IMG/VR virus record: IMGVR_UViG_3300026519_000460
Span: 1-20,453 of that record
Direction: 5' to 3' (one strand)
Length of the DNA stretch: 20,453 bases
From: a virus
Each line of letters starts with the position of its first letter. Position 1 is the stretch's first letter. The notes under the pieces were generated by a model. The model had not been told where the DNA came from and ran no database searches. It was given only the letters and a program-made list of their open reading frames with translations. This document shows, piece after piece, positions 7,438 through 14,356 of this stretch. The position numbers and the translations under genes are program-made.

Positions 7438-9767
7438 GCGACGACAACATCATTCAGTTCAATCCGTGGACAGATTTCAACGATGCTGCCCCCGCAGGGC
7501 ACGCTGCCCCGCTTGATGATCTGGTCGGGGTGGAGCCGGACGCGGCACAGATCGCAACCTTCCTTGATGTGGTGTTCGGCTATTGCGAGGGCCTGATCCC
7601 CGTGCGCGGTTTTGTCGACAAGGGTCAGGGCAAGGATGGCAGTACGCACCGTTCGCAACGGCCGCATAATATCTGGATCGATGCGGACGATACCGCGCCG
7701 GAAAAACTCGCGATCTTCGCCACATGGGCCTCGCGCGAGGGCGCGGCGGTTTATGTGATCCCGGGCACCGTTGCCGAACCGGGTCAGGCCAGTTCGGCCG
7801 ATGTCCTGCAAATGCAGGCAATCATCGTCGACCTCGATACGGGCGACATCCCGGCCAAGCTCGACCATCTGGTCCAGCATCTCGGCCAGCCCACGCTGAT
7901 TATAGAGAGCGGCGGGCGCACCAAAGGTGGTGCCAACAAGCTGCATGTCTGGTGGAAGCTGACCGAACCGGCCGCAGGCGAAGATCTGGCCCGGTTGTGC
8001 GCCTTGCGTGGCGAAATCGCCATCAAGGTCGGGGGCGACACCCATTTCCGCTCTGCCCACCAGCCAATCCGCGTGGCTGGCAGCGTCTATCACAAGGGCG
8101 GGTTCCAACGTCTCGTGCAAATTCGCGAGCAGAACAACATCGAGGTCGATCTCGACGATTTCGCCGAACTGATTGCCGACATGCCGGCCATTCCCGGCGT
8201 CGGCATGGATCCCACACCGGAAACGCCTGACAAACCGGCTCTCGGATCGGTTCTGACCAACCCTGTGCACGAAGGTGGCACCGATGGTTGGACCCGGTTC
8301 GAGGGAGCTTCTGCTGCCATCGGGCATTTCATCCGCATGGTGCATGAGGGGCGCTTGTCTCCGTATGAAGGCTGGGAGGCCATCCGCGGCTACAACGCCG
8401 CAATGCTGCGACCCTGTTGGTCTGAAGACCGGCTGAAGTCCGAAGCCGATCGGTTATGGGCCAAGCATGTGGAAAAGAACGGCCCGCCGCTGCTGCGCGC
8501 CGACAGCGCCAATACCCCGCTGGAAATGTCCGCGTTCACCCTTGGTGAATTGCTGGATGACACCACTCCGATGCCCGAGGACATTATTGCGCCCCGCGTG
8601 CTGACGCCAGGTGGTCTGCTGGTGCTTGGCGGGGCTCCCAAAGTCGGCAAAAGCGACTTCCTGATCTCCTGGCTGGTGCACATGTCCGCCGGTGTGCCAT
8701 TTTTGGGCTTTACCCCACCACGCCCATTGCGGGTGTTTTATCTGCAAGCCGAGATCCAGTATCATTACCTACGCGAGCGACTGAAACAGATCGCTCTGCC
8801 GCCCGATGTGATTGCCGCCGCACGTGAAACCTTCGTGGCCACGCCCAAGCTGAAACTGCTGCTGGATGAGCAAGGCAGTGCCATGGCCGCGGCTGCCGTC
8901 AGGGAGGCGTTCCCGAACGATCCCGTCGACATTCTCTGCATCGACCCAATCCGCAACGTTTTTGACGGTGGTCCGGACGGCGGCGGTGAAAACGACAACG
9001 GCGCGATGATGTATTTCCTGCGCGACCGCATTGAGGTTTTGCGCGAGGCCGTGAATCCGGAATGCGGCGTAATTCTCGTCCATCACACCAAGAAGCTGGG
9101 CAAGCATCAGGTGAAAGAAGATCCGTTTCTGGCCCTGTCCGGGGCTAGTTCCCTGCGCGGATTTTATACTTCCGGCATCATCATGCACCGCCCCGACGAG
9201 GAAGCCAGTGAGCGAAAACTGGAAATCGAGCTGCGCAACGGACCCGCGCTGCCGTCCAAGCTGATCGACAAGGTCAAGGGCCAGTGGGTCGAACTGAACC
9301 CGATGAACGAGCGCCTCGTGCGCAAGGACGTGGGCGCGAAACACGACGCCGAGCGGGAGCGCAAGGGGGACGTGATCGTCCAGATGATTGCCGAGCAGGC
9401 GGCGCGCGGCAAGATGTTCACGCCGACGCAGTTCGCCGCGAAGTTCGAGAATAAGGGTAGCCTCGGCGGGCAAACCAGCATTCGGGAACGGTTGCGGGTT
9501 TTGGCGACCAAGGGACAGGTGAAGTTCCTGCGCGGCACGAAAGCCACCGAAATCGGGCTCAAGAAAAACCAGTCCAAATTCGGCTATCTCTGCGTCAGGG
9601 ATATGCTGTTGAATATTGGTCAGGATGTGGTCGATCCCGAGACAGGCGAAGTGTCACCGGCGTTCATCAGGGTGCTGCCAAGCGATTTCATGTGCGAGGA
9701 AACCGGCTCCCTGACCCCTGTCGAAGACCCTGAAACATGGGTCGAGCATGGGGAGGACACCCCATGA
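7434..9767 (+). CDS. AEP primase-like / RepA-type AAA helicase fusion (phage replication protein)
   Basis: A 777-residue protein starting at ATG 7434, which overlaps the previous stop (ATGA). Residues about 50-250 look like a RepB-type archaeo-eukaryotic primase domain: IIVDLDTGD (130-138) supplies two metal-binding Asp, HVWWKL at 171-176 the second motif, and PIRVAG (211-216) the third. Residues about 390-600 are a RecA/RepA-type hexameric helicase: Walker A GGAPKVGKSDF (399-409), Walker B LCIDPIRNVF (501-510) and VHHTKK (549-554). The last 150 residues include a possible winged helix (FTPTQFAAKFENKG). It would prime and unwind at the phage origin. The repeat cluster starting right after its stop may be that origin. 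Confidence 0.85.
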   Translation: MSDDNIIQFNPWTDFNDAAPAGHAAPLDDLVGVEPDAAQIATFLDVVFGYCEGLIPVRGFVDKGQGKDGSTHRSQRPHNIWIDADDTAPEKLAIFATWASREGAAVYVIPGTVAEPGQASSADVLQMQAIIVDLDTGDIPAKLDHLVQHLGQPTLIIESGGRTKGGANKLHVWWKLTEPAAGEDLARLCALRGEIAIKVGGDTHFRSAHQPIRVAGSVYHKGGFQRLVQIREQNNIEVDLDDFAELIADMPAIPGVGMDPTPETPDKPALGSVLTNPVHEGGTDGWTRFEGASAAIGHFIRMVHEGRLSPYEGWEAIRGYNAAMLRPCWSEDRLKSEADRLWAKHVEKNGPPLLRADSANTPLEMSAFTLGELLDDTTPMPEDIIAPRVLTPGGLLVLGGAPKVGKSDFLISWLVHMSAGVPFLGFTPPRPLRVFYLQAEIQYHYLRERLKQIALPPDVIAAARETFVATPKLKLLLDEQGSAMAAAAVREAFPNDPVDILCIDPIRNVFDGGPDGGGENDNGAMMYFLRDRIEVLREAVNPECGVILVHHTKKLGKHQVKEDPFLALSGASSLRGFYTSGIIMHRPDEEASERKLEIELRNGPALPSKLIDKVKGQWVELNPMNERLVRKDVGAKHDAERERKGDVIVQMIAEQAARGKMFTPTQFAAKFENKGSLGGQTSIRERLRVLATKGQVKFLRGTKATEIGLKKNQSKFGYLCVRDMLLNIGQDVVDPETGEVSPAFIRVLPSDFMCEETGSLTPVEDPETWVEHGEDTP

Positions 9768-9793
9768 AAATCACCCCCGGATTCCCCCGTTTT

Positions 9794-9818
9794 CAAAACA
9801 CGGATTGTCCGTGTTTTG
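9794..9818. repeat. Perfect inverted repeat with CAAAACAC motif
   Basis: CAAAACACGGA (9794-9804) and its exact complement TCCGTGTTTTG (9808-9818) are separated by TTG: an 11-bp stem with a 3-nt loop. Confidence 0.8.
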
Positions 9819-9820
9819 GC

Positions 9821-9841
9821 CAAAACACAGGTTGTGTTTTG
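9821..9841. repeat. Second perfect inverted repeat with CAAAACAC motif
   Basis: CAAAACACA (9821-9829) and TGTGTTTTG (9833-9841) form a 9-bp stem with loop GGT, 2 bp after the previous inverted repeat. Confidence 0.8.
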
Positions 9842-9859
9842 AACATTCGTGTTTTGTGG

Positions 9860-9913
9860 TTTGAAATTCCACCTTTGAAATCAAGGGCTTGCGTCAAAAC
9901 ACAAAACACAAAT
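9860..9913 (+). repeat. 54-bp direct repeat, copy 1
   Basis: Begins TTTGAAATTC and ends with two overlapping CAAAACAC motifs. It pairs with copy 2 starting 81 bp later, with about ten differences; the last 20 bases before the end are nearly identical. Confidence 0.8.
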
Positions 9914-9940
9914 CGCACCATGGCAAAAACCAATCTGTGT

Positions 9941-9994
9941 TTTGAAATTCGACCTTTAGTTTCAAGTGGTTACGTCAAAACACAAAACACGGAT
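9941..9994 (+). repeat. 54-bp direct repeat, copy 2
   Basis: Same pattern as copy 1: TTTGAAATTC, ACCTTT, TCAAG, then CGTCAAAACACAAAACAC. The 81-bp period is close to eight turns of B-DNA, which would place both copies on the same face. Confidence 0.8.
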
Positions 9995-9997
9995 TTC

Positions 9998-10053
9998 CCT
10001 ACCCTAAGGGGTAGGTGTCCTCCCCGCTACAGGCGGGAGGGACACCACCTACC
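9998..10053 (+). promoter_or_regulatory. Two mutually exclusive hairpins before the RuvC-like gene
   Basis: CCTACCC (9998-10004) pairs with GGGTAGG (10009-10015) around TAAG. The same GGTAGG (10010-10015) can instead pair with CCTACC (10048-10053), extending through TGTCC/GGACA and CCCGC/GCGGG into a long stem with a 3-nt bulge and loop near 10028-10032. The segments resemble an attenuator (1:2 versus 2:3). No U-run follows, so a simple terminator is not indicated. Confidence 0.55.
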
Positions 10054-10112
10054 CCGGGGCCGATCGGGCATCACCAATCAACCAGAGCAGCGAAAATCAC
10101 AGGAGACCACCC

Positions 10113-10661
10113 ATGAACAACTTTCACCCCAGCATCTGCAAACCCGGATCTGCGCCAACCACTCCACCCCCGACCATCGGAGCCACCCTTGCCCTCGATC
10201 TTGGCACCACTACGGGTTGGGCCATGCGCGGGTATGACGGGCAGCGTGCCCTGCGAGGGCTGATCACCAGCGGGACCGTATCGTTTCGCCCGAGGCGTTT
10301 CGATGGCGGGGGCATGCGTTACCTGAGGTTTGTCAATTGGCTGACCGAGTTGGACCAACTCGCGGGGCCAATCGGAACTATCTGGTTCGAGGAGGTTCGC
10401 CGCCACGCTGGCACCGATGCCGCCCATGTCTACGGCGGGTTGATGGCCACGCTGACCGCATGGGCTGAAATGCGGGGTGTACCCTATCAGGGTGTGCCGG
10501 TTGGCACGATCAAGAAACACGCCACCGGCAAGGGCAATGCCAGCAAGGCCATGATGATCGAAGCCGTACAGGCACGGGGCTACCGCCCTGCAGACGACAA
10601 CGAGGCCGACGCCATTGCCATCCTACACTGGGCTCTGGAAACGAAGGGGGGCATGGCATGA
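10113..10661 (+). CDS. RuvC-like Holliday junction resolvase
   Basis: A 182-residue RNase H-fold protein of phage RuvC type. Residue D29 sits in LALDLGTTTGWA, the first strand motif; E93/E94 lie in WFEEV; the last acidic pair is in DDNEADAIAIL (D162, D166). These four acidic positions are the metal-binding set of RuvC-like resolvases. AGGAG lies 8 nt before the ATG. About 22 low-complexity N-terminal residues precede the fold. It should cut four-way junctions made by recombination or replication, resolving branched phage DNA before packaging. It belongs to the same operon as the nuclease and the Sak4-like protein, separated by the repeat-rich gap. The next gene overlaps it by 4 bp. Confidence 0.87.
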   Translation: MNNFHPSICKPGSAPTTPPPTIGATLALDLGTTTGWAMRGYDGQRALRGLITSGTVSFRPRRFDGGGMRYLRFVNWLTELDQLAGPIGTIWFEEVRRHAGTDAAHVYGGLMATLTAWAEMRGVPYQGVPVGTIKKHATGKGNASKAMMIEAVQARGYRPADDNEADAIAILHWALETKGGMA

Positions 10662-10864
10662 ACGGCATGAGGTTTGCTCCGCGTGGTTACGGCGGCACCC
10701 GCCGTTCCCCCGATCAGGTCAAGCGCGAGGGCTGGAAGGAACAGGGGTTGCTGGCGGTGGCACTCGATGATGACCGGCTGACATGGCCGGAACGGGAGCT
10801 GGTGCGCCAGCTGGGTGAAAAACTCTACGGCAAACGCCCACAAGACGGGGAGGCTACGCGATGA
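10658..10864 (+). CDS. Small hypothetical phage protein
   Basis: A 68-residue basic protein, beginning at the ATG that overlaps the RuvC-like stop and ending in an ATGA overlap with the next gene. A second in-frame ATG at 10667 is possible. It has a Gly/Arg-rich head (RFAPRGYGGTRR) and a short helical tail (WPERELVRQLGEKLYG). No motif is recognised. Tight coupling on both sides and normal codon use argue that it is a real gene. Confidence 0.72.
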   Translation: MNGMRFAPRGYGGTRRSPDQVKREGWKEQGLLAVALDDDRLTWPERELVRQLGEKLYGKRPQDGEATR

Positions 10865-11295
10865 ATGACTGGACCCCGAGCCTGGTCGAGGCCCGCCTTG
10901 CCGAGGCGGCCTTCGTCCTCAAACGTCTACCCGAACCGCGCCAACAGGGGTATTTCAACGCCTGGCCGGAATACTTCCACAGCTTTGCTGATCAGGTTGG
11001 GCAGGAATCCAGGCCCATGCGGGTGTTGCCATCACCGCAGGCCATCAGCCGAATGGAGGAAACCCTGACCTGGACCGCGTGCCTCGAGCCGACCGATGGC
11101 AAGATTGTCTGGATGAAAGCCCACGGCCAGCGTTGGAAAACCATTTGCTGGACGGTCGGTTTGCAGCGTTCGGCCGCCAATCAGCATTGGGTTTACGGGC
11201 TTTGTGTGATCGCGCTCACGCTGAATAAACGTCGGTTCAATCGCAGGCTATCGAAACGGCGCATAATAGAACTGGCGGGTGCGTCGCAATTCTGA
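10861..11295 (+). CDS. DUF6362-type helix-turn-helix protein
   Basis: A 144-residue protein. The pattern WTPSLVEARLAEAA...LP...QGYFNAWPEY, then ISRMEETLTW and WKTICWTVGLQRSAANQHW, matches the DUF6362 family of alphaproteobacterial phages as I remember it. The last segment (residues about 95-125) reads like a helix-turn-helix, and the tail is rich in Arg and Lys (LNKRRFNRRLSKRR), so DNA binding is likely. It is the last gene of the early operon and ends just before the long non-coding control region. A role as a switch to late transcription would fit such a position but is inference. The start ATG overlaps the previous stop. Confidence 0.8.
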   Translation: MNDWTPSLVEARLAEAAFVLKRLPEPRQQGYFNAWPEYFHSFADQVGQESRPMRVLPSPQAISRMEETLTWTACLEPTDGKIVWMKAHGQRWKTICWTVGLQRSAANQHWVYGLCVIALTLNKRRFNRRLSKRRIIELAGASQF

Positions 11296-11310
11296 TGGCT
11301 GGATAGAATT

Positions 11311-11329
11311 GTGTCCGGCGGACACTTTT
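11311..11329 (+). terminator. Weak hairpin terminator or palindromic operator after the early operon
   Basis: GTGTCC-GGC-GGACAC is a perfect 6-bp stem with a 3-nt loop (11311-11325) followed by four T. It begins 16 bp after the DUF6362 stop. The short stem and short T-run make it a weak terminator; the palindrome could equally be a protein site. Confidence 0.45.
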
Positions 11330-11517
11330 CGATGGGACAAAAGCCGCCTTACAGGGCTATATTATGGATATACTCGGGAGAGGAACGCGCAGCGATGATC
11401 GCAGCCAAACAGAGCCCGCTATGAGCACCCCAACGATTTGTACGGGTCCCTTCCTGTGCAAAACGTATACGGGGGGGCTAGGCGCGCAAGTTTGCTAGCG
11501 ACAGGGCGAATTTTTTG

Positions 11518-11603
11518 GGAAGCCACCCGGAGTCCAGTTGCGCGATCCCCCACGTTAATGACCAATAAAACAAAGCGTTAGCCGCCCATTAGAGGTGGCT
11601 TCC
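11518..11603. repeat. 10-bp inverted repeat enclosing 66 bp
   Basis: GGAAGCCACC (11518-11527) and GGTGGCTTCC (11594-11603) are exact complements. RNA from this region could form a large stem-loop, or the arms may be protein sites. Confidence 0.6.
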
Positions 11604-11671
11604 ATGTGGACCCCTCGGGGTCCAGAAAATCCAGTTGGAATCCGGTAGCGGAGTCCACCCGCCGGAATCCA
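11529..11671. promoter_or_regulatory. Cluster of six TGGANNCC motifs, candidate operator array
   Basis: Motifs in either orientation lie at 11529-11536, 11607-11614, 11617-11624, 11636-11643, 11650-11657 and 11664-11671. Copies two and three form the palindrome TGGACCCC-TC-GGGGTCCA; copies four and five form a second inverted pair spaced by 6 bp. The cluster ends 33 bp before the methyltransferase start. Confidence 0.45.
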
Positions 11672-11704
11672 CCGGCACCGATCAGAGATCACAGAAAACC
11701 GAAT

Positions 11705-12952
11705 ATGACCCTCAGCTTCGCCCCTGACGCGATCGAGCAATGGCCGCTCGACCGCCTGAAATCTTACGCCCGCAACGCTAAAATGCACGGCGCGGACCAG
11801 GTTGCCAAGATCGCCGCCAGCATGGCCGAGTTCGGCTGGACCGTGCCCTGCCTTGTCGCCGATGATGGCGAGCTGATCGCGGGCCATGGCCGGGTGCTGG
11901 CCGCCGAGCGGCTGGGGCTGAAGGAAGCGCCAGTGATCGTGCTCGGGCATCTGTCGGATGAACAACGCCGTGCCTACCGGATCGCGGACAACAAGCTGAC
12001 CGAATTGGGCGAGTGGGATGAAATCGTCCTGTCCGAGGAACTGCAATTGCTGGCGTCGGAGGATTTCGACCTGTCGCTGATCGGGTTTGATGACGGCGAA
12101 TTGGATGCGTTGCTGTCCGGCCTCGATGGTGAAATCGACACGGACGGCGAGGATGATATTCCCGAGCCACCAGAAGAGCCGGTCAGCCGACCGGGCGACC
12201 TTTGGCTGCTTGGCAACCACCGCCTGCTTTGCGGGGATGCGACAATCGCCACCGATGTCGAGCGGGTGTTGGGCAATGTGAGACCGCTGTTGATGGTCAC
12301 CGATCCGCCTTACGGGGTGGAATACGATCCGGGCTGGCGCAACAAATCCGGAGCCTCGGCTACCAAACGCACCGGCAAGGTGCTGAATGATGACCGTGCC
12401 GACTGGCGGGAGGCTTGGGCGTTGTTTCCGGGTGATGTTGCCTATGTCTGGCATGGGGCGCTGCATGCGGGAGAGGTGGCTGAAAGCCTTGAGGTTTCGG
12501 GGTTCAAGATCCGTTCGCAAATCATCTGGGCCAAGGACCGCTTGGTGCTGAGCCGTGGCGATTATCATTGGCAACATGAACCGTGTCTCTACGCTGTCAA
12601 AAAGACCGGCAAGGGCCATTGGGCCGGGGATCGCAAGCAAACCACGCTGTGGCAGATCGCCAACAAGGATCAGGACGCGGACACGGTGCACGGCACGCAA
12701 AAGCCTGTCGAATGCATGCGCCGCCCGATCCTGAACAATTCCAGCCCCGGTCAGGCAATTTATGAACCGTTCATGGGGTCCGGCACCACGCTGATTGCGG
12801 CCGAGACCACGGGCCGCGTTTGCCACGGGATCGAGTTGAACCCCGCCTATGTCGATGTGGCAGTGGAACGCTGGCAGCAATTCACCGGCCAAGCCGCAAC
12901 GCTGGACGGCACAGATCAGACGTTCGCCGAGCTGGCGGAAACCCCGCGCTGA
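11705..12952 (+). CDS. ParB-like nuclease domain / beta-class DNA methyltransferase fusion
   Basis: A 415-residue protein. Residues about 10-105 are a ParB/Srx-like domain with the IAGHGR motif (58-63) and the RIADNKLTE helix. Residues about 160-395 are an N6-adenine or N4-cytosine methyltransferase: motif IV DPPYGVEY (200-207) comes before motif I EPFMGSGT (354-361), the beta-class order shared with CcrM. HGTQKPVE (329-336) is the conserved segment before motif I. It transfers methyl groups from S-adenosylmethionine to DNA bases. No restriction enzyme is adjacent, so it probably masks phage DNA from host restriction or affects regulation. The ParB part may help DNA binding. The start is ATG 11705, where family similarity begins; the site before it is weak. 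Confidence 0.88.
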   Translation: MTLSFAPDAIEQWPLDRLKSYARNAKMHGADQVAKIAASMAEFGWTVPCLVADDGELIAGHGRVLAAERLGLKEAPVIVLGHLSDEQRRAYRIADNKLTELGEWDEIVLSEELQLLASEDFDLSLIGFDDGELDALLSGLDGEIDTDGEDDIPEPPEEPVSRPGDLWLLGNHRLLCGDATIATDVERVLGNVRPLLMVTDPPYGVEYDPGWRNKSGASATKRTGKVLNDDRADWREAWALFPGDVAYVWHGALHAGEVAESLEVSGFKIRSQIIWAKDRLVLSRGDYHWQHEPCLYAVKKTGKGHWAGDRKQTTLWQIANKDQDADTVHGTQKPVECMRRPILNNSSPGQAIYEPFMGSGTTLIAAETTGRVCHGIELNPAYVDVAVERWQQFTGQAATLDGTDQTFAELAETPR

Positions 12953-12969
12953 GTTCAGCAAATGGGTAG

Positions 12970-12998
12970 TTGCTCGTGAAAAATAGATTGCATAAAAT
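12970..12998 (+). promoter_or_regulatory. Sigma-70-like promoter of the exported ClpP-fold gene
   Basis: TTGCTC (12970-12975) and TAAAAT (12993-12998) are separated by 17 bp. It lies 44 bp before the ATG at 13042, with GGGGG about 10 nt before the start. An own promoter fits a moron transcribed from the prophage state. Confidence 0.5.
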
Positions 12999-13041
12999 CC
13001 CATCGCCGAATACACTTTCATCCTAAATTGGGGGTATAAGA

Positions 13042-14148
13042 ATGATTAGAAGTTTGATTCTATTTCCGATTTTCATTTTTGCCATTGCCTTTGCCTTTGC
13101 CAGCCAAATATCGGCGAAAGACATGACATTCGATATTATTTACGCTAACCACAGCAACTTTGTTGTAGCAGATGGCGAAATTACCGCAGACACTCCCAGT
13201 GTGTTTCAGGATTTTCTTGATACCAAACCGTTTGACGGTTTCACATACTATATTGATTTAAACTCGCCCGGCGGCAACCTCTTGGGTGGCATGGAGCTTG
13301 GCAAGATGATTCGAGCGCAGGGGTTGATTGCGCGAGTAATGTCTTATGCGCCACGCGCACTAGGAGAGGATTACTGGTATCCACGAGAAGAGCCCGGCAT
13401 CTGCATGTCGGCCTGTGCGTTGGCATTCCTCGGAGGCGATGACCGAGAGCTGGATAGTCGATCCATTCTTGGGTTTCATCAGTTCAGCAGTGTGGGCAGT
13501 GCATCTGGAAAGGTTGAAAGCGTACAAATGACCGAGGCCTCTACGCAGGTCATATCGGGCCTCGTCCACGAATACATCGTGACCATGGGAGCTTCACCGA
13601 CACTGTTTTCTAGAATGAGTATGACGCTTCCCGACGAAATTTTTATTCCTTCGACAAAAGAACTTCAGGACTTCAATATCATCCCGCCCGAAGCATTCAG
13701 TAATTTTACGCTTGAGCCCTATGGAAGTGGAATCATTGCATATTCAATTCTGCCAGAGAATGTTCAAGGCAGGAATATCGTGAGTCAGATCACAGCCTAC
13801 TGTCGTAACGGTATACCTTACCTCCTACTATCAAAGCCCGAGACCATGAGGCCCCTGACTGAAGGGTGGCTGAATTCAGCAAACGAAATGCTCGATGGTT
13901 TCTCTCTCTGGCGTCCACCTGGAACGGTGAGAGTAGACTACCCAGCATCGAATGTGGACTTGCGAATCGGCGGCCAAACCCTCGCTGAAATTAGAATTGA
14001 CGCACGTGGTATAGAAATTCTAATGGGTGAAGTAAAAGGTAACGTCCAGCTACCGGGCGTTCTTGGAACCAGTATGTATTTTCTGATACAACCGACTGAT
14101 CCCGATAAAAATATCCTACGCAGTGCTTTTCAGCTATGTATCGACTAA
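13042..14148 (+). CDS. Exported ClpP/crotonase-fold serine protease-like protein (COG3904-like), moron
   Basis: A 368-residue protein with a signal peptide: MIRS, a hydrophobic stretch to about residue 20, and a likely cut after ISA (about residue 25). The mature part has a ClpP-like fold: YIDLNSPGG (70-78), then GICMSACALAFLGG with S123 where the nucleophile is expected, and GFHQF with H146 as the general base. Cysteines C121 and C125 flank the serine. Residues after about 230 show no motif. This matches the periplasmic ClpP-like family often called COG3904. The gene is clearly more AT-rich than both neighbours and has its own promoter, as expected for a cargo gene that alters the lysogen. 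The substrate is unknown. It is distinct from the head protease at the window end. Confidence 0.8.
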   Translation: MIRSLILFPIFIFAIAFAFASQISAKDMTFDIIYANHSNFVVADGEITADTPSVFQDFLDTKPFDGFTYYIDLNSPGGNLLGGMELGKMIRAQGLIARVMSYAPRALGEDYWYPREEPGICMSACALAFLGGDDRELDSRSILGFHQFSSVGSASGKVESVQMTEASTQVISGLVHEYIVTMGASPTLFSRMSMTLPDEIFIPSTKELQDFNIIPPEAFSNFTLEPYGSGIIAYSILPENVQGRNIVSQITAYCRNGIPYLLLSKPETMRPLTEGWLNSANEMLDGFSLWRPPGTVRVDYPASNVDLRIGGQTLAEIRIDARGIEILMGEVKGNVQLPGVLGTSMYFLIQPTDPDKNILRSAFQLCID

Positions 14149-14356
14149 TCTCAAACTTGATCTGACGTCAACGACCTCTTCCCCTAGGCCCTGACAATCA
14201 CCAGGAATGGCGTTCGTTGGCAGGGCATGTTTCAAGCTTAACTCGAATCGCCATAGTGCCGCTGTTTGTGCTCCCCGTTCGTCAAGGCAATCAAAGGCCG
14301 CATTGGTGAAAAAACCGTCGCCCCAATGGAGCAGTGGCGGTAATGAAAAGCATGGG
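14149..14356. other. 208-bp gap between convergent genes, nothing recognised
   Basis: It separates the moron from the end of the minus-strand operon. Short frames exist on both strands but have no start signals or family features. I see no clear terminator hairpin with a T-run. Confidence 0.5.

Larger units (their letters stand above)
9768..10112. other. 345-bp non-coding gap: repeat array and hairpins, candidate phage origin or operator region
   Basis: No convincing gene lies between the primase-helicase and the RuvC-like gene. An in-frame reading starting at ATG 9764 (with GGGAGG before it) runs to 10237, but it overlaps the next gene by 125 bp and its sequence is dictated by DNA repeats. 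The gap holds ten copies of CAAAACAC or its complement, two 54-bp direct repeats, and a pair of competing hairpins. Local AT content is higher than in the flanking genes. Confidence 0.6.
11296..11704. other. 409-bp non-coding control region before the methyltransferase gene
   Basis: I see no gene here. Tiny frames at 11395-11424 and 11421-11498 lack support. The region holds the hairpin at 11311, a G-run near 11471, a 10-bp inverted repeat with a 66-bp loop, a near-perfect palindrome, and six TGGANNCC motifs. Reading the methyltransferase from the upstream ATG 11606 would add 33 residues encoded by these repeats; ATG 11705 is the better start. Confidence 0.6.

Noticed and set aside
9794-9994. 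CRISPR array
   Set aside because: Only two long repeats of unequal internal sequence, plus short inverted motifs; no regular repeat-spacer pattern.
11395-11498. Two tiny coupled frames (9 and 25 codons) in the control region, possible leader peptides
   Set aside because: No convincing ribosome-binding site for the second and no gene directly downstream to be controlled; too short to support.
11594-11671. tRNA-like fold in the control region
   Set aside because: Some segments resemble a T-arm, but no acceptor stem, anticodon arm or consistent cloverleaf can be drawn.
11555-13021. Long minus-strand frame of 488 codons opposite the methyltransferase
   Set aside because: It mirrors the plus-strand gene, which has clear methyltransferase motifs. 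Such long antisense frames are common in GC-rich coding DNA, and this one has no ribosome-binding site or family features.
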